From an uncultured Paraprevotella sp. (GTDB taxonomy: Bacteria > Bacteroidota > Bacteroidia > Bacteroidales > Bacteroidaceae): a DNA stretch of 64,000 bases. The notes under the pieces are model-generated. The model searched no databases, had not been told where the DNA came from, and saw only the letters and a program-made list of their open reading frames with translations. Position numbers and translations under genes: made by a program. Positions 26,582 to 35,410 of this stretch are shown in pieces (within the stretch, counting starts at the first letter, position 1; every line of letters starts with the position of its first letter). The DNA lies in assembly GCA_944321365.1 (NCBI GenBank), contig CALULA010000010.1, positions 17,067-81,066 of the forward strand, given 5' to 3'.

Positions 26582-27856
26582 TCATTTTTCCGGACGAGTA
26601 ACCAGTACTTTATCGATACGCGCACCGTCCATATCCATCACTTCAAATACAAAACCATTCCATTCTAATGTATCTCCACTACGAGGGATACGCTGAAGAC
26701 GGTGAAGTATCAATCCAGCTAATGTATGGTAATCAGACGCTTCATACAAATCACTACAGTCGAAATAGCACAACAGGTCGTATAATGAACACTGCCCATC
26801 TACAAGCCAACCGGCATTATTGGCCCGCTTGATAATTTCGGGTTCATCTTCTTCATTATCCATATTTCCTACCAGCCCTTCAAAAATATCCTTCAATGTG
26901 ATCAGCCCCACAAAGTCACCGAACTCATCGCAAATCAGTGCGCGGCTGATTTTTTTGCCCTTCATCTGTTCCAGTACTTTATAAATACTCATTCCCTCAT
27001 GAAAATAAACAGGCTCTCTGGTCAGAGAAGCGACATTGAAATCATCTTCATACAGATGCATAACCAGGTCTTTCAACCAAATCATTCCCTTCACGTGGTC
27101 CAAATCACCATCAGCCACCGGATAGGACTCATACAGATTATCTTTCAAAACGTCCTTGACATCCTGCGCCGTCATTGAGGTGTCCAACCACACCACATCA
27201 TTCTTATGAGTCATAATTGAACTGATTTTCAAATCACCCAATAAGAATACCCGTTGAACTATATTCTGTTCCACTGGTTCAACAGTCCCTTCTTCCGCTC
27301 CTTCCTTTATGATGGACTTGATCTCTTCTTCTGTCACCTTATTATCTTCTTCCCGAATACCCAGCAAATTAAAAATCAGTTCCGTACTCTTGGAGAGCAA
27401 CCATACGAAAGGAGAAGCAATCAACGCTACGAAATTCATAGGACGGGCCATGAGCTTTGCCACACTCTCAGCTACGCTCAGACCGATACGTTTAGGAACA
27501 AGCTCTCCGAAAATAATCGTCAGATAAGTGACTATTACCACAATTACCCCTTGAGCCAGCACTGCGGCATAAGCTTTCGGAATACCCCAGGCCAGCAATA
27601 CGGCAGTAAAGCCTGAGGCTATCTCACTACCGGAATAAATACCTGTCAGGATACCGATGAGCGTAATTCCGATCTGTACTGTCGACAAGAAACGATCCGG
27701 ATTACCAGCCAGATCCAACGCTTTCCGCGCAGCCTTGCTCCCTTTCTTAGCTTCTGTAGACAAACGTGACTTACGGGCAGAAATCATAGCCACCTCAGAC
27801 ATGGAAAACACTCCGTTCAGCAATATCAAGCCTATGATTATAAAAATCTCACTCAT
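26582..27856 (-). CDS. CNNM/CorC-type transporter (hemolysin C family)
   Basis: About 424 residues. N-terminal DUF21 membrane domain with three to four helices (IFIIIGLILLNGVFSMSEVAM is the first), two CBS domains around residues 210-335 (IMTHKNDVVWLDTSMT and YPVADGDLDHVKGMI), and a C-terminal CorC/HlyC FAD-like domain. The family is linked to Mg or Co efflux rather than true haemolysis. ATG at 27856 (MSEIFII) is preferred; ATG at 27862 is possible. Confidence 0.87.
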   Translation of the reverse strand: MSEIFIIIGLILLNGVFSMSEVAMISARKSRLSTEAKKGSKAARKALDLAGNPDRFLSTVQIGITLIGILTGIYSGSEIASGFTAVLLAWGIPKAYAAVLAQGVIVVIVTYLTIIFGELVPKRIGLSVAESVAKLMARPMNFVALIASPFVWLLSKSTELIFNLLGIREEDNKVTEEEIKSIIKEGAEEGTVEPVEQNIVQRVFLLGDLKISSIMTHKNDVVWLDTSMTAQDVKDVLKDNLYESYPVADGDLDHVKGMIWLKDLVMHLYEDDFNVASLTREPVYFHEGMSIYKVLEQMKGKKISRALICDEFGDFVGLITLKDIFEGLVGNMDNEEDEPEIIKRANNAGWLVDGQCSLYDLLCYFDCSDLYEASDYHTLAGLILHRLQRIPRSGDTLEWNGFVFEVMDMDGARIDKVLVTRPEK

Positions 27857-28007
27857 ATACATTTATAAAATTACGTCCGCACATGGCAAAACGGAGCGCA
27901 CGCGACAAATTCATGCCATAAACCTGCACATCCTTTTTTTTCAACATATAAAAAAGGATGAGAAACAAGGTTCCCAATAGTTTTGTCTGCACAATAACGT
28001 CCGTCAT
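27849..28007 (-). CDS. Possible 52-residue upstream small ORF coupled to the CNNM gene
   Basis: ATG at 28007 begins about six nt after the transcript start predicted from the promoter at 28020-28052. The frame runs 52 codons and its UGA overlaps the start region of the CNNM gene in an ATGAGTGA arrangement. It contains one hydrophobic stretch (LLGTLFLILFYML). The same DNA can form an 11-bp hairpin (CATCC-T-run with A-run-GGATG at 27929-27960), so it may instead be a structured leader. No homology recognised. Confidence 0.3.
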   Translation of the reverse strand: MTDVIVQTKLLGTLFLILFYMLKKKDVQVYGMNLSRALRFAMCGRNFINVYE

Positions 28008-28019
28008 ACATGTGTTTTG

Positions 28020-28052
28020 CAAAGATAGGAATAAAAACGACAGCACCCCAAA
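28020..28052 (-). promoter_or_regulatory. Promoter of the CNNM gene
   Basis: On the minus strand TTTG (28049-28052), a 21-bp spacer and TATCTTTG (28020-28027) match the consensus. The -33 box lies inside an arm of the upstream gene's terminator. Confidence 0.65.
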
Positions 28053-28076
28053 AGTTTCATAAAAACTTTTGGGGTG
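28037..28076 (-). terminator. Terminator of the secreted-protein gene at 28116
   Basis: A perfect 14-bp stem (28044-28057 with 28063-28076) around a 5-nt loop lies about 40 nt after the stop codon of the minus-strand gene. The following transcript contains a short U5 run after a few unpaired bases. Confidence 0.7.
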
Positions 28077-28115
28077 TTTCATATCCGCGAATCGCTCTAT
28101 CGAACAGCGGTCATC

Positions 28116-28577
28116 TCATTCTTCTGTCATGGTCAGCACCGTATTGTCATCTTTGACAGCTTCTACGGCTTCTTTAGAGACAGTCATATAATCAGCCGGC
28201 ACTTTAATCAGCGGCATTTCCGGCGCAACAACCGTAATCACCAAGTCCTCAGTCTCATTCTCGTCCGTCAACACCATATTCATTTTGTTGACACCATAGT
28301 AATAAGCGTCTTTCTTGGCATCATATTTAACCTCACCCGGCTGAAGCGGGCTGCCGAACGAAAAGCGTAAAACGCCATCTTTTACCATACAACGTACCGA
28401 ACGAGCCACCACAGAATCTTTGGCTTCTACGCTAAAGCCATAAATCTCGCCCTTAACGAAACGGACACGAGCCGGAACACTGACATTGGTTTCCTTGAAC
28501 GCAACCGTTGCTACCTCACTCGCATTTACAGCAGCAGCCATTATCATGGCACCTGCCAACATCATTAACTTTCTCAT
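28116..28577 (-). CDS. Secreted protein of unknown function
   Basis: 153 residues with a signal peptide (MRKLMMLAGAMIMAAAVNA) and a short beta-rich domain beginning TVAFKETNVSVPARVRFVKG. The repeated short strands and the central GFSVEAKDSVVARSVRCMVKDG resemble the start of GIN-type adhesin-head domains, but the match is weak. Monocistronic, with its own promoter and terminator. Confidence 0.6.
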   Translation of the reverse strand: MRKLMMLAGAMIMAAAVNASEVATVAFKETNVSVPARVRFVKGEIYGFSVEAKDSVVARSVRCMVKDGVLRFSFGSPLQPGEVKYDAKKDAYYYGVNKMNMVLTDENETEDLVITVVAPEMPLIKVPADYMTVSKEAVEAVKDDNTVLTMTEE

Positions 28578-28638
28578 AACTCAATCTTTTTACCTTTTAC
28601 AATATACTGGCCTTCATAGGCCTCTCCTAAAAACATGA

Positions 28639-28670
28639 CAAAGTTACAAAGGCTATTTTCATAATGCAAG
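28639..28670 (-). promoter_or_regulatory. Promoter of the secreted-protein gene
   Basis: On the minus strand CTTG (28667-28670), a 20-bp spacer and TAACTTTG (28639-28646) match the Bacteroidetes promoter layout. The rest of the 28578-28948 intergenic region holds only the serS -7 element; nothing else was seen. Confidence 0.65.
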
Positions 28671-28901
28671 GAGAAATACTTCTTTTAACATATTCCTGAC
28701 AACTATATTGACTTATGTCAAGAAAAACATCCCGTCTATCTCTTTTCTTGTTACAAACAGGTAACAAGCCCGACATTTCTCAGAATATCCCTCCGACAGA
28801 CAAAGTCAGCACAAACCAACGTCCGGCACAGCTATGGAAAACAGGCATAAAGAAATCAATAGTTTTTTTAGGAATCATGCGTCCGCTTCCTTTTTTTTAA
28901 T

Positions 28902-28909
28902 TAATTTTG
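28902..28909 (+). promoter_or_regulatory. -7 promoter element of serS
   Basis: TAATTTTG fits TAnnTTTG and lies 39 bp before the serS start. The -33 region is unclear. Confidence 0.5.
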
Positions 28910-28948
28910 CGACTTAGAGAAAGTATAGATACATAAATATAAATAGGT

Positions 28949-30238
28949 ATGCTGACATTAAAACTCATTAACGAAAAGACCGAATGGGTCATTAAGGGAT
29001 TAGAGAAAAAACACTTCCCTGGAGCAAAAGAAGCTATAGACAATGTGCTGGCCACAGACAAAAAAAGGCGCGAAGCCCAGACCCAACTGGACATCAACCT
29101 GTCGGAAAGCAAAAAACTGGCCGCACAAATCGGTGCGTTGATGAAGCAAGGACAGAAAGATGAAGCTGAAACCATAAAAGCAGAAGTAGCCCGGTTGAAA
29201 GAAGCCAACAAGGTGTTGCAGGATAGCATGGAACAGGCACAAAAGGACCTCACAGCCCAGCTCTGTGCCATACCCAACGTTCCCTACGACATCGTTCCGG
29301 AAGGCAACGGAGCCGAAGACAATCTGGTGGTAAAGACCGGCGGATTGGAAACGGAGCTGCCAAAAAATGCTCTCCCTCACTGGGAACTGGCTAAGAAATA
29401 TAACCTGATAGACTTCGACCTGGGCGTAAAAATCACCGGTGCCGGATTTCCGGTCTATCGTGGTAAAGGCGCACGCCTGCAACGCGCTCTCATCAATTTT
29501 TTCCTTGATGAAGCACGCAAATCGGGCTACGAGGAAATCATGCCTCCCACTGTAGTCAACGCAGCCTCCGGCTATGGCACGGGACAGTTGCCCGACAAAG
29601 AGGGACAGATGTACCATTGCAACACAGATGATTTCTATCTCATCCCCACAGCGGAAGTTCCCGTGACCAACATCTACCGCGACGTCATTATCGATGAAAA
29701 GGATCTGCCCATCAAGAATTGTGCTTATACAGAATGCTTTCGCCGCGAAGCCGGCTCCTACGGCAAAGATGTACGCGGACTGAACCGCCTGCATGAGTTC
29801 TCCAAAGTGGAACTGGTACGCATCGACACGCCGGAACATTCCGAACAATCGCACCAGGAAATGCTGGCCCACGTGGAAGGTCTGCTTCAGAAACTGGAAC
29901 TGCCCTACCGCATCCTACGTCTGTGCGGCGGCGACATGAGCTTCACCTCATCCATCTGTTACGATTTTGAAGTGTATTCCGAAGCACAGAAACGCTGGCT
30001 GGAAGTCAGCTCCGTATCCAATTTCGACACTTATCAGGCCAACCGCCTGAAATGCCGCTATCGCCGTGCCGACGACAAGAAGACAGAATTGTGCCACACG
30101 CTCAACGGTTCCGCACTGGCACTTCCCCGCATCGTAGCTGCTCTTATGGAAAACAACCAGACTCCGGAAGGCATACGGATACCCAAATGTCTCGTACCCT
30201 ACTGCGGTTTCGAGATGTTGGACGACAAACCATTCTAA
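28949..30238 (+). CDS. serS: Seryl-tRNA synthetase
   Basis: 429 residues. The N-terminal coiled-coil arm that grips tRNA(Ser) spans about residues 25-105, rich in K/E/A. The class II catalytic core has the TAEVPVTN motif, motif 2 FRREAGSYGKDVRGLNRLHEF and motif 3 NGSALALPRIVAALMEN. Charges tRNA(Ser) with serine. The next gene starts 36 bp later on the same strand. Confidence 0.97.
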   Translation: MLTLKLINEKTEWVIKGLEKKHFPGAKEAIDNVLATDKKRREAQTQLDINLSESKKLAAQIGALMKQGQKDEAETIKAEVARLKEANKVLQDSMEQAQKDLTAQLCAIPNVPYDIVPEGNGAEDNLVVKTGGLETELPKNALPHWELAKKYNLIDFDLGVKITGAGFPVYRGKGARLQRALINFFLDEARKSGYEEIMPPTVVNAASGYGTGQLPDKEGQMYHCNTDDFYLIPTAEVPVTNIYRDVIIDEKDLPIKNCAYTECFRREAGSYGKDVRGLNRLHEFSKVELVRIDTPEHSEQSHQEMLAHVEGLLQKLELPYRILRLCGGDMSFTSSICYDFEVYSEAQKRWLEVSSVSNFDTYQANRLKCRYRRADDKKTELCHTLNGSALALPRIVAALMENNQTPEGIRIPKCLVPYCGFEMLDDKPF

Positions 30239-30274
30239 TCCATTGTCCATCCATAAATCCAAACGAATAAAATC

Positions 30275-32641
30275 ATGAACAGAATCATAAGCAAAACGCA
30301 ATTCTCCGAAAAGGTTTTCAAGTTTGAAGTGGAAGCTCCCTTGATAGCCAAAGCCCGCAAAGCCGGACATTTCGTGATTGTGCGCGTGGGCGAGAAAGGG
30401 GAACGCATGCCCCTGACCATAGCCGGTGCCGACACCGCAAAAGGCACCATCACACTGGTGGTACAGGAAGTGGGGCTTTCCTCTACCAAACTGTGCAACC
30501 TGAATGCAGGAGACTACATCACCGATGTGGTCGGTCCGCTGGGCAAGGCTACGCACATCGAAAACTTCGGAACCGTGGTCTGTGCAGGAGGCGGCGTGGG
30601 CGTGGCCCCCATGCTTCCCATCATCGAGGCACTGAAAGCAGCCGGAAACCGAGTCATTTCCGTATTGGCCGGACGCACCAAGGAACTCATCATTCTGGAA
30701 GATGAAGTACGCAAACATTCCGATGAAGTCATCATCATGACCGATGACGGCAGCTACGGACAGAAAGGTCTTGTAACGGCTGGCATCGAAAGCGTCATAC
30801 TGCGCGAGAAAGTGGACAAATGTTTCGCCATCGGTCCGGCCGTCATGATGAAATTCTGCTGTCTGCTGACAAAAAAATACAACATCCCTACCGATGTGTC
30901 GCTGAATACTATCATGGTGGACGGGACAGGCATGTGCGGTGCCTGCCGTATCTCCGTGGGAGGGAAGACGAGATTCGTATGCGTCGACGGACCGGAGTTC
31001 GACGGCCATCAAGTGGATTTCGATGAAATGCTGAAACGCATGGGCGCATTCAAAAAGGAAGAAGCCGAAGAAATGGAGCACTGGGAGCATCACATTGCCG
31101 GAGACACTGAAAAGCAGCCCCAGACCTGCCATGCCGAACAGGCGCATCCAACGGTTGACGCCACACGGATGGATACCACCACTCCACTGAGTGAACTGAC
31201 CGACCGCAACGCCACATGGCGACAGGAACTGCGCAAAGCCATGAAGCCCAAAGAACGGACTGCCATACCCCGCGTGGTGATGCCTGAACTGGATCCCGTA
31301 TATCGCGCCACGACACGGACTGAAGAGGTAAACATCGGCCTGAGTGCCGAACAGGCCATGACGGAAGCGCGACGGTGTCTGGACTGCGCCAACCCCACCT
31401 GCATGCAGGGTTGCCCGGTGAGCATCAACATCCCGTCGTTCATCAAGAACATCGAACGTGGAGAATTTCTTGACGCTGCCCGCGTACTGAAGAGCACTTC
31501 TGCCCTGCCGGCTGTATGCGGCCGCGTATGCCCCCAGGAGAAACAATGCGAAAGCCAGTGCATCCACCTGAAGATGAAAGAACCGGCTGTCGCCATCGGT
31601 TATCTGGAACGTTTCGCCGCCGACTTTGAACGCGAAAGCGGCATGACCTCCATACCCGAATGCGCACCGGCCAACGGCATCAAAGTGGCAGTCATCGGTT
31701 CCGGACCGGCAGGCCTCTCCTTTGCCGGCGACATGGCCAAATATGGCTACGATGTGACCGTTTTTGAAGCCCTGCATGAAATCGGCGGTGTGTTGAAATA
31801 TGGCATTCCCGAATTCCGTCTGCCCAACAGAATCGTGGATGTTGAGATACAAAACCTGGAAAAGATGGGCGTAAAGTTCGTGAAAGACTGTCTGGTGGGC
31901 AAAACCATCAGTGTAGAGGAACTGGAGCAACAAGGTTTCCGGGGCATCTTCGTCGGTTCGGGAGCCGGACTGCCGAACTTTATGGGTATTCCCGGCGAGA
32001 ACAGCATCAACATCATGTCAAGCAATGAATACCTGACCCGCGTGAACCTGATGGACGCTTCCAACCCCGACACCGACACGCCGATACACAAGGCCCGCAA
32101 CGTCATGGTGGTAGGCGGCGGCAACACTGCCATGGACTCCTGCCGCACGGCTAAACGTCTGGGAGCCGAACGCGTGACCATCGTCTACCGTCGTTCGGAA
32201 GCTGAAATGCCCGCACGGATAGAAGAAGTGAAACATGCCAAGGAAGAAGGCATCGAGTTCATGACACTGCACAATCCGCTGGAGTATATTGCCGATGAGA
32301 AAGGTGCCGTGAAACAAGTCATATTGCAGAAGATGCAACTGGGTGAGCCTGACGCCAGCGGACGACGCAGCCCGGAACCCATCCCCGGTGCCACGGAAAC
32401 GCTGGACATAGACATGGCCATCGTGGCTGTCGGCGTATCGCCCAATCCCATTGTTCCCACTTCCATCCACGGACTGGAACTGGGGCGCAAGAATACCATT
32501 GTGGTCAACGAAGGCATGCAGACCAACATCCCCTGCATCTTTGCCGGCGGCGACATCGTGCGCGGCGGAGCGACAGTCATCCTCGCCATGGGCGACGGGC
32601 GACGGGCGGCCAGCAGCATGCACGAGTATCTGCAGAAATAA
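30275..32641 (+). CDS. Fused NfnAB-like oxidoreductase (ferredoxin-NADP reductase-like subunit plus GltD-like subunit)
   Basis: 788 residues. Residues 1-270 are the FAD/NAD-binding type seen in PyrK, SudB and NfnA, with CAGGGVGVAPMLPI and a 2Fe-2S site around GTGMCGACRISVGG. Residues about 300-788 are the GltD/NfnB type, with the cysteine cluster CLDCANPTCMQGCPVSINIP, RVCPQEKQCESQC, then FAD-binding GSGPAGLSFAGDMA and NADPH-binding VVGGGNTAMDSC. Split homologues perform bifurcating NADH/ferredoxin:NADP transhydrogenation; a sulphide dehydrogenase or glutamate-synthase role is an alternative. No GltB is nearby, favouring the Nfn function. Confidence 0.85.
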   Translation: MNRIISKTQFSEKVFKFEVEAPLIAKARKAGHFVIVRVGEKGERMPLTIAGADTAKGTITLVVQEVGLSSTKLCNLNAGDYITDVVGPLGKATHIENFGTVVCAGGGVGVAPMLPIIEALKAAGNRVISVLAGRTKELIILEDEVRKHSDEVIIMTDDGSYGQKGLVTAGIESVILREKVDKCFAIGPAVMMKFCCLLTKKYNIPTDVSLNTIMVDGTGMCGACRISVGGKTRFVCVDGPEFDGHQVDFDEMLKRMGAFKKEEAEEMEHWEHHIAGDTEKQPQTCHAEQAHPTVDATRMDTTTPLSELTDRNATWRQELRKAMKPKERTAIPRVVMPELDPVYRATTRTEEVNIGLSAEQAMTEARRCLDCANPTCMQGCPVSINIPSFIKNIERGEFLDAARVLKSTSALPAVCGRVCPQEKQCESQCIHLKMKEPAVAIGYLERFAADFERESGMTSIPECAPANGIKVAVIGSGPAGLSFAGDMAKYGYDVTVFEALHEIGGVLKYGIPEFRLPNRIVDVEIQNLEKMGVKFVKDCLVGKTISVEELEQQGFRGIFVGSGAGLPNFMGIPGENSINIMSSNEYLTRVNLMDASNPDTDTPIHKARNVMVVGGGNTAMDSCRTAKRLGAERVTIVYRRSEAEMPARIEEVKHAKEEGIEFMTLHNPLEYIADEKGAVKQVILQKMQLGEPDASGRRSPEPIPGATETLDIDMAIVAVGVSPNPIVPTSIHGLELGRKNTIVVNEGMQTNIPCIFAGGDIVRGGATVILAMGDGRRAASSMHEYLQK

Positions 32642-32652
32642 AAACACAATCC

Positions 32653-32700
32653 AATCCCTGTCTTCGCGGGAAATTTCCGCGAAGACAGGGATTTTTTCTT
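32653..32700 (+). terminator. Strong intrinsic terminator after the NfnAB-like gene
   Basis: A perfect 17-bp stem (32653-32669 with 32677-32693), 7-nt loop, followed by a U-run. Starts 12 nt after the stop codon. Confidence 0.92.
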
Positions 32701-32726
32701 TTGCACACTTAAAACCTGACGAAATC

Positions 32727-33887
32727 ATGAAAAACATAAAGAAAGCTTTCCTTTGCCTGCTGTTGCTCCTCACTCCGGCTGTCAGCGGGGCACAGTCTGC
32801 CGGAACACAAGAAAAAGACGTCATGACAGAACTGCAAATCGGACAAGCCGTGCGGCTGATGGAAAAAGGGGAAACCGCAAAGAGCCGCTCCATCCTGGAA
32901 GCCGTACTGGAGAAATCGCCCGGACATGCCGTCGCACGCTACGAGATGGCCTATTCCTATCTGCTGGACAAGGACTATGCCAAAGCCCTCGAAGAACTGG
33001 CGGCCATACCCGACCCGGAAAGCCTGGGCTGGAAATATTACCAGTTGTCAGGCTCTCTGTACGACTATCTGGGACAACCGGACAAGACCATGGAAGTATT
33101 CAACAAAGGACTGGAGCTATACCCGCACTCCGGCATGCTTTATCTGGAGCGGGGCCTGACGAGACAACGCCGACAACAACTGAACGAAGCGTTGGAGGAT
33201 TACGAGAAAGGCATTGAAGCGGAACCGATGTTCGCTTCCAATTACTACCGCGCGGCCCAGCTCCTCATAGGCAGTTCCGAACCGGTGTGGGGCTTGATGT
33301 ACGGCGAAATCATGCTCAACCTCATCCCGGACCATCCGCGCGCACAGGAAATCTGCCGGCTCATCCACAACGCATGGCACAAACATCTGACGGTGAAAGA
33401 CAGCACGGTGCAGATGGCATTGACTCAAGACAGGACGCTGCACATCCAGGCAGAAGATTCCTCCCTGCTCTACCCTTTCCCTGCCCTGTACGAATTTTAC
33501 TTTAACCAAGCCGCATCAGAAGCCGGAGTGACTTCCATCGATAAAATGGACTTCGCCACGTTCTGCGCTATCCGGAAGGCCCAGATTCTGGGCCTCAACG
33601 CCCAACCTGAAGGCAGACGCCCGCCCGGAAACGTTCTGTTCAGCTACCTGGGCAGGATGATAGAGGCCGGACACTTCGAGACGTACATGTACCATACGTT
33701 CAGGGATGAAGCACCCGAAGCGTACAGCACATGGCAATCGGCACACCCTGACGCGGTGAAGCATTTCAGACAATGGCGGCGGGCCTGTCCGCTGACCATC
33801 ACGGAAGAGAACACTTTCTGCAGAAGCAGATACACTTATGTAGACTTCGTCCTTCCTTTCATCGGCTCCGAGCCGGAAAAGCCGTGA
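32727..33887 (+). CDS. Secreted tetratricopeptide-repeat protein
   Basis: 386 residues from MKNIKKAFLC. A signal peptide ends near AVSGAQS. Residues about 35-215 hold several TPR-like helix pairs (ARYEMAYSYLLDKDYAKALEEL, LYDYLGQPDKTMEVFNKGLELYP, ALEDYEKGIEAEP). The C-terminal half has no recognised domain. An in-frame extension to 32451 would overlap the NfnAB-like gene and its terminator and is rejected. TPR modules mediate protein contacts; partner unknown. Confidence 0.75.
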   Translation: MKNIKKAFLCLLLLLTPAVSGAQSAGTQEKDVMTELQIGQAVRLMEKGETAKSRSILEAVLEKSPGHAVARYEMAYSYLLDKDYAKALEELAAIPDPESLGWKYYQLSGSLYDYLGQPDKTMEVFNKGLELYPHSGMLYLERGLTRQRRQQLNEALEDYEKGIEAEPMFASNYYRAAQLLIGSSEPVWGLMYGEIMLNLIPDHPRAQEICRLIHNAWHKHLTVKDSTVQMALTQDRTLHIQAEDSSLLYPFPALYEFYFNQAASEAGVTSIDKMDFATFCAIRKAQILGLNAQPEGRRPPGNVLFSYLGRMIEAGHFETYMYHTFRDEAPEAYSTWQSAHPDAVKHFRQWRRACPLTITEENTFCRSRYTYVDFVLPFIGSEPEKP

Positions 33888-33984
33888 CCACGCCGCGTCT
33901 GCCGCCCGCCTCATCCGTTACGGAACCGACAGACATTCTCATCTTTTTCTCACATACCCCGCAACAACGAGGGGTTTATTTTCG

Positions 33985-33992
33985 TAACTTTG
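33985..33992 (+). promoter_or_regulatory. -7 promoter element of the DMT protein gene
   Basis: TAACTTTG fits TAnnTTTG and lies 31 bp before the start codon. Confidence 0.5.
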
Positions 33993-34023
33993 CGCCCGGA
34001 AAAATAAAAAACGAACCGCAACA

Positions 34024-34389
34024 ATGAATGCTGTCTACACTATTCTGCTGCTCATCTGCAGCAACTTTTTCATGACCCTGGCCTGGTATGGCCACCTGAA
34101 ACTGCAACAGACGGGCGTTTCGTCCAACTGGCCGCTCATCGGCGTCATACTTTTCTCCTGGGTCATCGCCTTCGCCGAATACTGCTGTCAGGTGCCGGCC
34201 AACCGCATCGGCTTTGACGGCAACGGCGGTCCCTTCAGCCTGATGCAGCTCAAAGTGATTCAGGAAGTGGTGTCGCTCATCGTGTTCACCATCGTCGCCA
34301 CCGTGCTGTTCCAGGGACAGGCTCTGCACTGGAACCATCTGGCCGCCTTCCTCTGCCTCATCCTCGCCGTCTATTTCGTATTTCTCTGA
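34024..34389 (+). CDS. DUF486 / DMT-family small membrane protein
   Basis: 121 residues with four predicted membrane segments. The motifs LLICSNFFMTLAWYGHL and AFAEYCCQVPANRIG are those of the DUF486 family, a half-size member of the drug/metabolite transporter superfamily that would act as a dimer. Substrate unknown. Followed 17 bp later by the ttcA-like gene, likely in one transcript. Confidence 0.88.
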   Translation: MNAVYTILLLICSNFFMTLAWYGHLKLQQTGVSSNWPLIGVILFSWVIAFAEYCCQVPANRIGFDGNGGPFSLMQLKVIQEVVSLIVFTIVATVLFQGQALHWNHLAAFLCLILAVYFVFL

Positions 34390-34406
34390 CTTTCGGCCGA
34401 ACGTAC

Positions 34407-35135
34407 ATGCAACCCACCGAAGCACAACTGCTGGAACGCCGCATCTGGCGTCACTTCAGTAAAGGACTGACGCAGTACGGCCTGCTGGAAGAAGGCGACC
34501 GCATACTCATCGGCCTCTCCGGCGGCAAGGACTCGCTCGCCCTGCTGGAACTGATGGCCCGCCGCGCACGCATCTACCGCCCGCGCATCAGTCTGGCGGC
34601 CCTGCACGTGCGTATGACGAACATCGCCTACGAGAGCGACACGGCCTATCTGGAATCGTTCGCCGCCGCCTGCGGCGTGCCTCTCATCGTGCGCGAGACC
34701 TCGTTCGACGCCTCGACCGACACGCGCAAAAGCCCCTGCTTCCTTTGCTCCTGGAACCGCCGCAAGATGCTCTTCACCGTGGCGCAGGAAGGGGGATTCA
34801 ACAAGATTGCACTGGGGCATCATCAGGACGACATCCTGCACACCACACTGCTCAACCTGACGTTCCAGGGCCAGTTCTCCACCATGCCCGCCCGCCTGCA
34901 GATGCGCAAGTTCCCCCTGACCATCATCCGCCCGCTGTGCATGGTGCACGAGAGCGACCTGAAGGCCTGGGCCGCCCTGCAGGGCTACCGGCGGCAGAAA
35001 AAGCTCTGCCCCTATGAAACGGATTCCCACCGCACGGATATAAAGGAAATTTTCGGACAAATTGAACAGCTCAATCCGGAAGCCCGCCACTCCATCTGGA
35101 ACGCATTGGAGCACGAAGGCAAGCTGGTGGAATAG
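34407..35135 (+). CDS. TtcA-like tRNA thiolation protein
   Basis: 242 residues. The PP-loop LIGLSGGKDSLALLEL adenylates the target base; the central CFLC cysteines and a later cysteine in KLCPYE match the Fe-S ligands of TtcA, which makes 2-thiocytidine at position 32 of some tRNAs. Related PP-loop enzymes with other tRNA targets cannot be excluded. Ends in a convergent region carrying repeat array C. Confidence 0.82.
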   Translation: MQPTEAQLLERRIWRHFSKGLTQYGLLEEGDRILIGLSGGKDSLALLELMARRARIYRPRISLAALHVRMTNIAYESDTAYLESFAAACGVPLIVRETSFDASTDTRKSPCFLCSWNRRKMLFTVAQEGGFNKIALGHHQDDILHTTLLNLTFQGQFSTMPARLQMRKFPLTIIRPLCMVHESDLKAWAALQGYRRQKKLCPYETDSHRTDIKEIFGQIEQLNPEARHSIWNALEHEGKLVE

Positions 35136-35174
35136 CGCACTATAAATCAACTGTTTAGAACATCCTTTTCTACT

Positions 35175-35285
35175 TTGCGCAAAAACCGGAATTTCTTTGC
35201 GCAAAGAACTGCGCGGCTGTGCGCACAAACGCTGACGGCTTTGCGCACAAAAAACTGCGGTATTGCGGAACGCCGCTCCAGACAG
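35175..35285. repeat. 22-bp periodic TTGCGCAA-core array C
   Basis: Cores start at 35176, 35198, 35220, 35242 (all TGCGCA) and 35264 (TGCGGA), exactly 22 bp apart. The unit at 35220-35241 is identical over all 22 bp to the unit at 49456-49477 of array D, and the identity continues through the next TGCGCA. It lies between the convergent ttcA-like and permease genes. Confidence 0.88.
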
Positions 35286-35410
35286 TCTGGAATCCCCCTG
35301 GAAAACCGCACTGAGAATTTGATTTTTTCCATACAAAACAGCCGTTCCCGCACGGAACGGGTCCGCAGCGGAAACGGCTTCATGAAAAATGAAAAACAGT
35401 ATCTTTCCGG

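Noticed and set aside
29948..31933. 661-codon open frame on the minus strand across the NfnAB-like gene
   Set aside because: It lies antisense to a well-supported enzyme, has His/Cys/Phe-rich composition without domain motifs, and reflects codon bias of the sense strand. The same holds for long antisense frames at 6215-7639, 43560-44930, 56410-57810 and 41566-42843.
32451..32726. N-terminal extension of the TPR protein
   Set aside because: The extension overlaps the NfnAB-like gene and its terminator; the ATG at 32727 begins a clear signal peptide.
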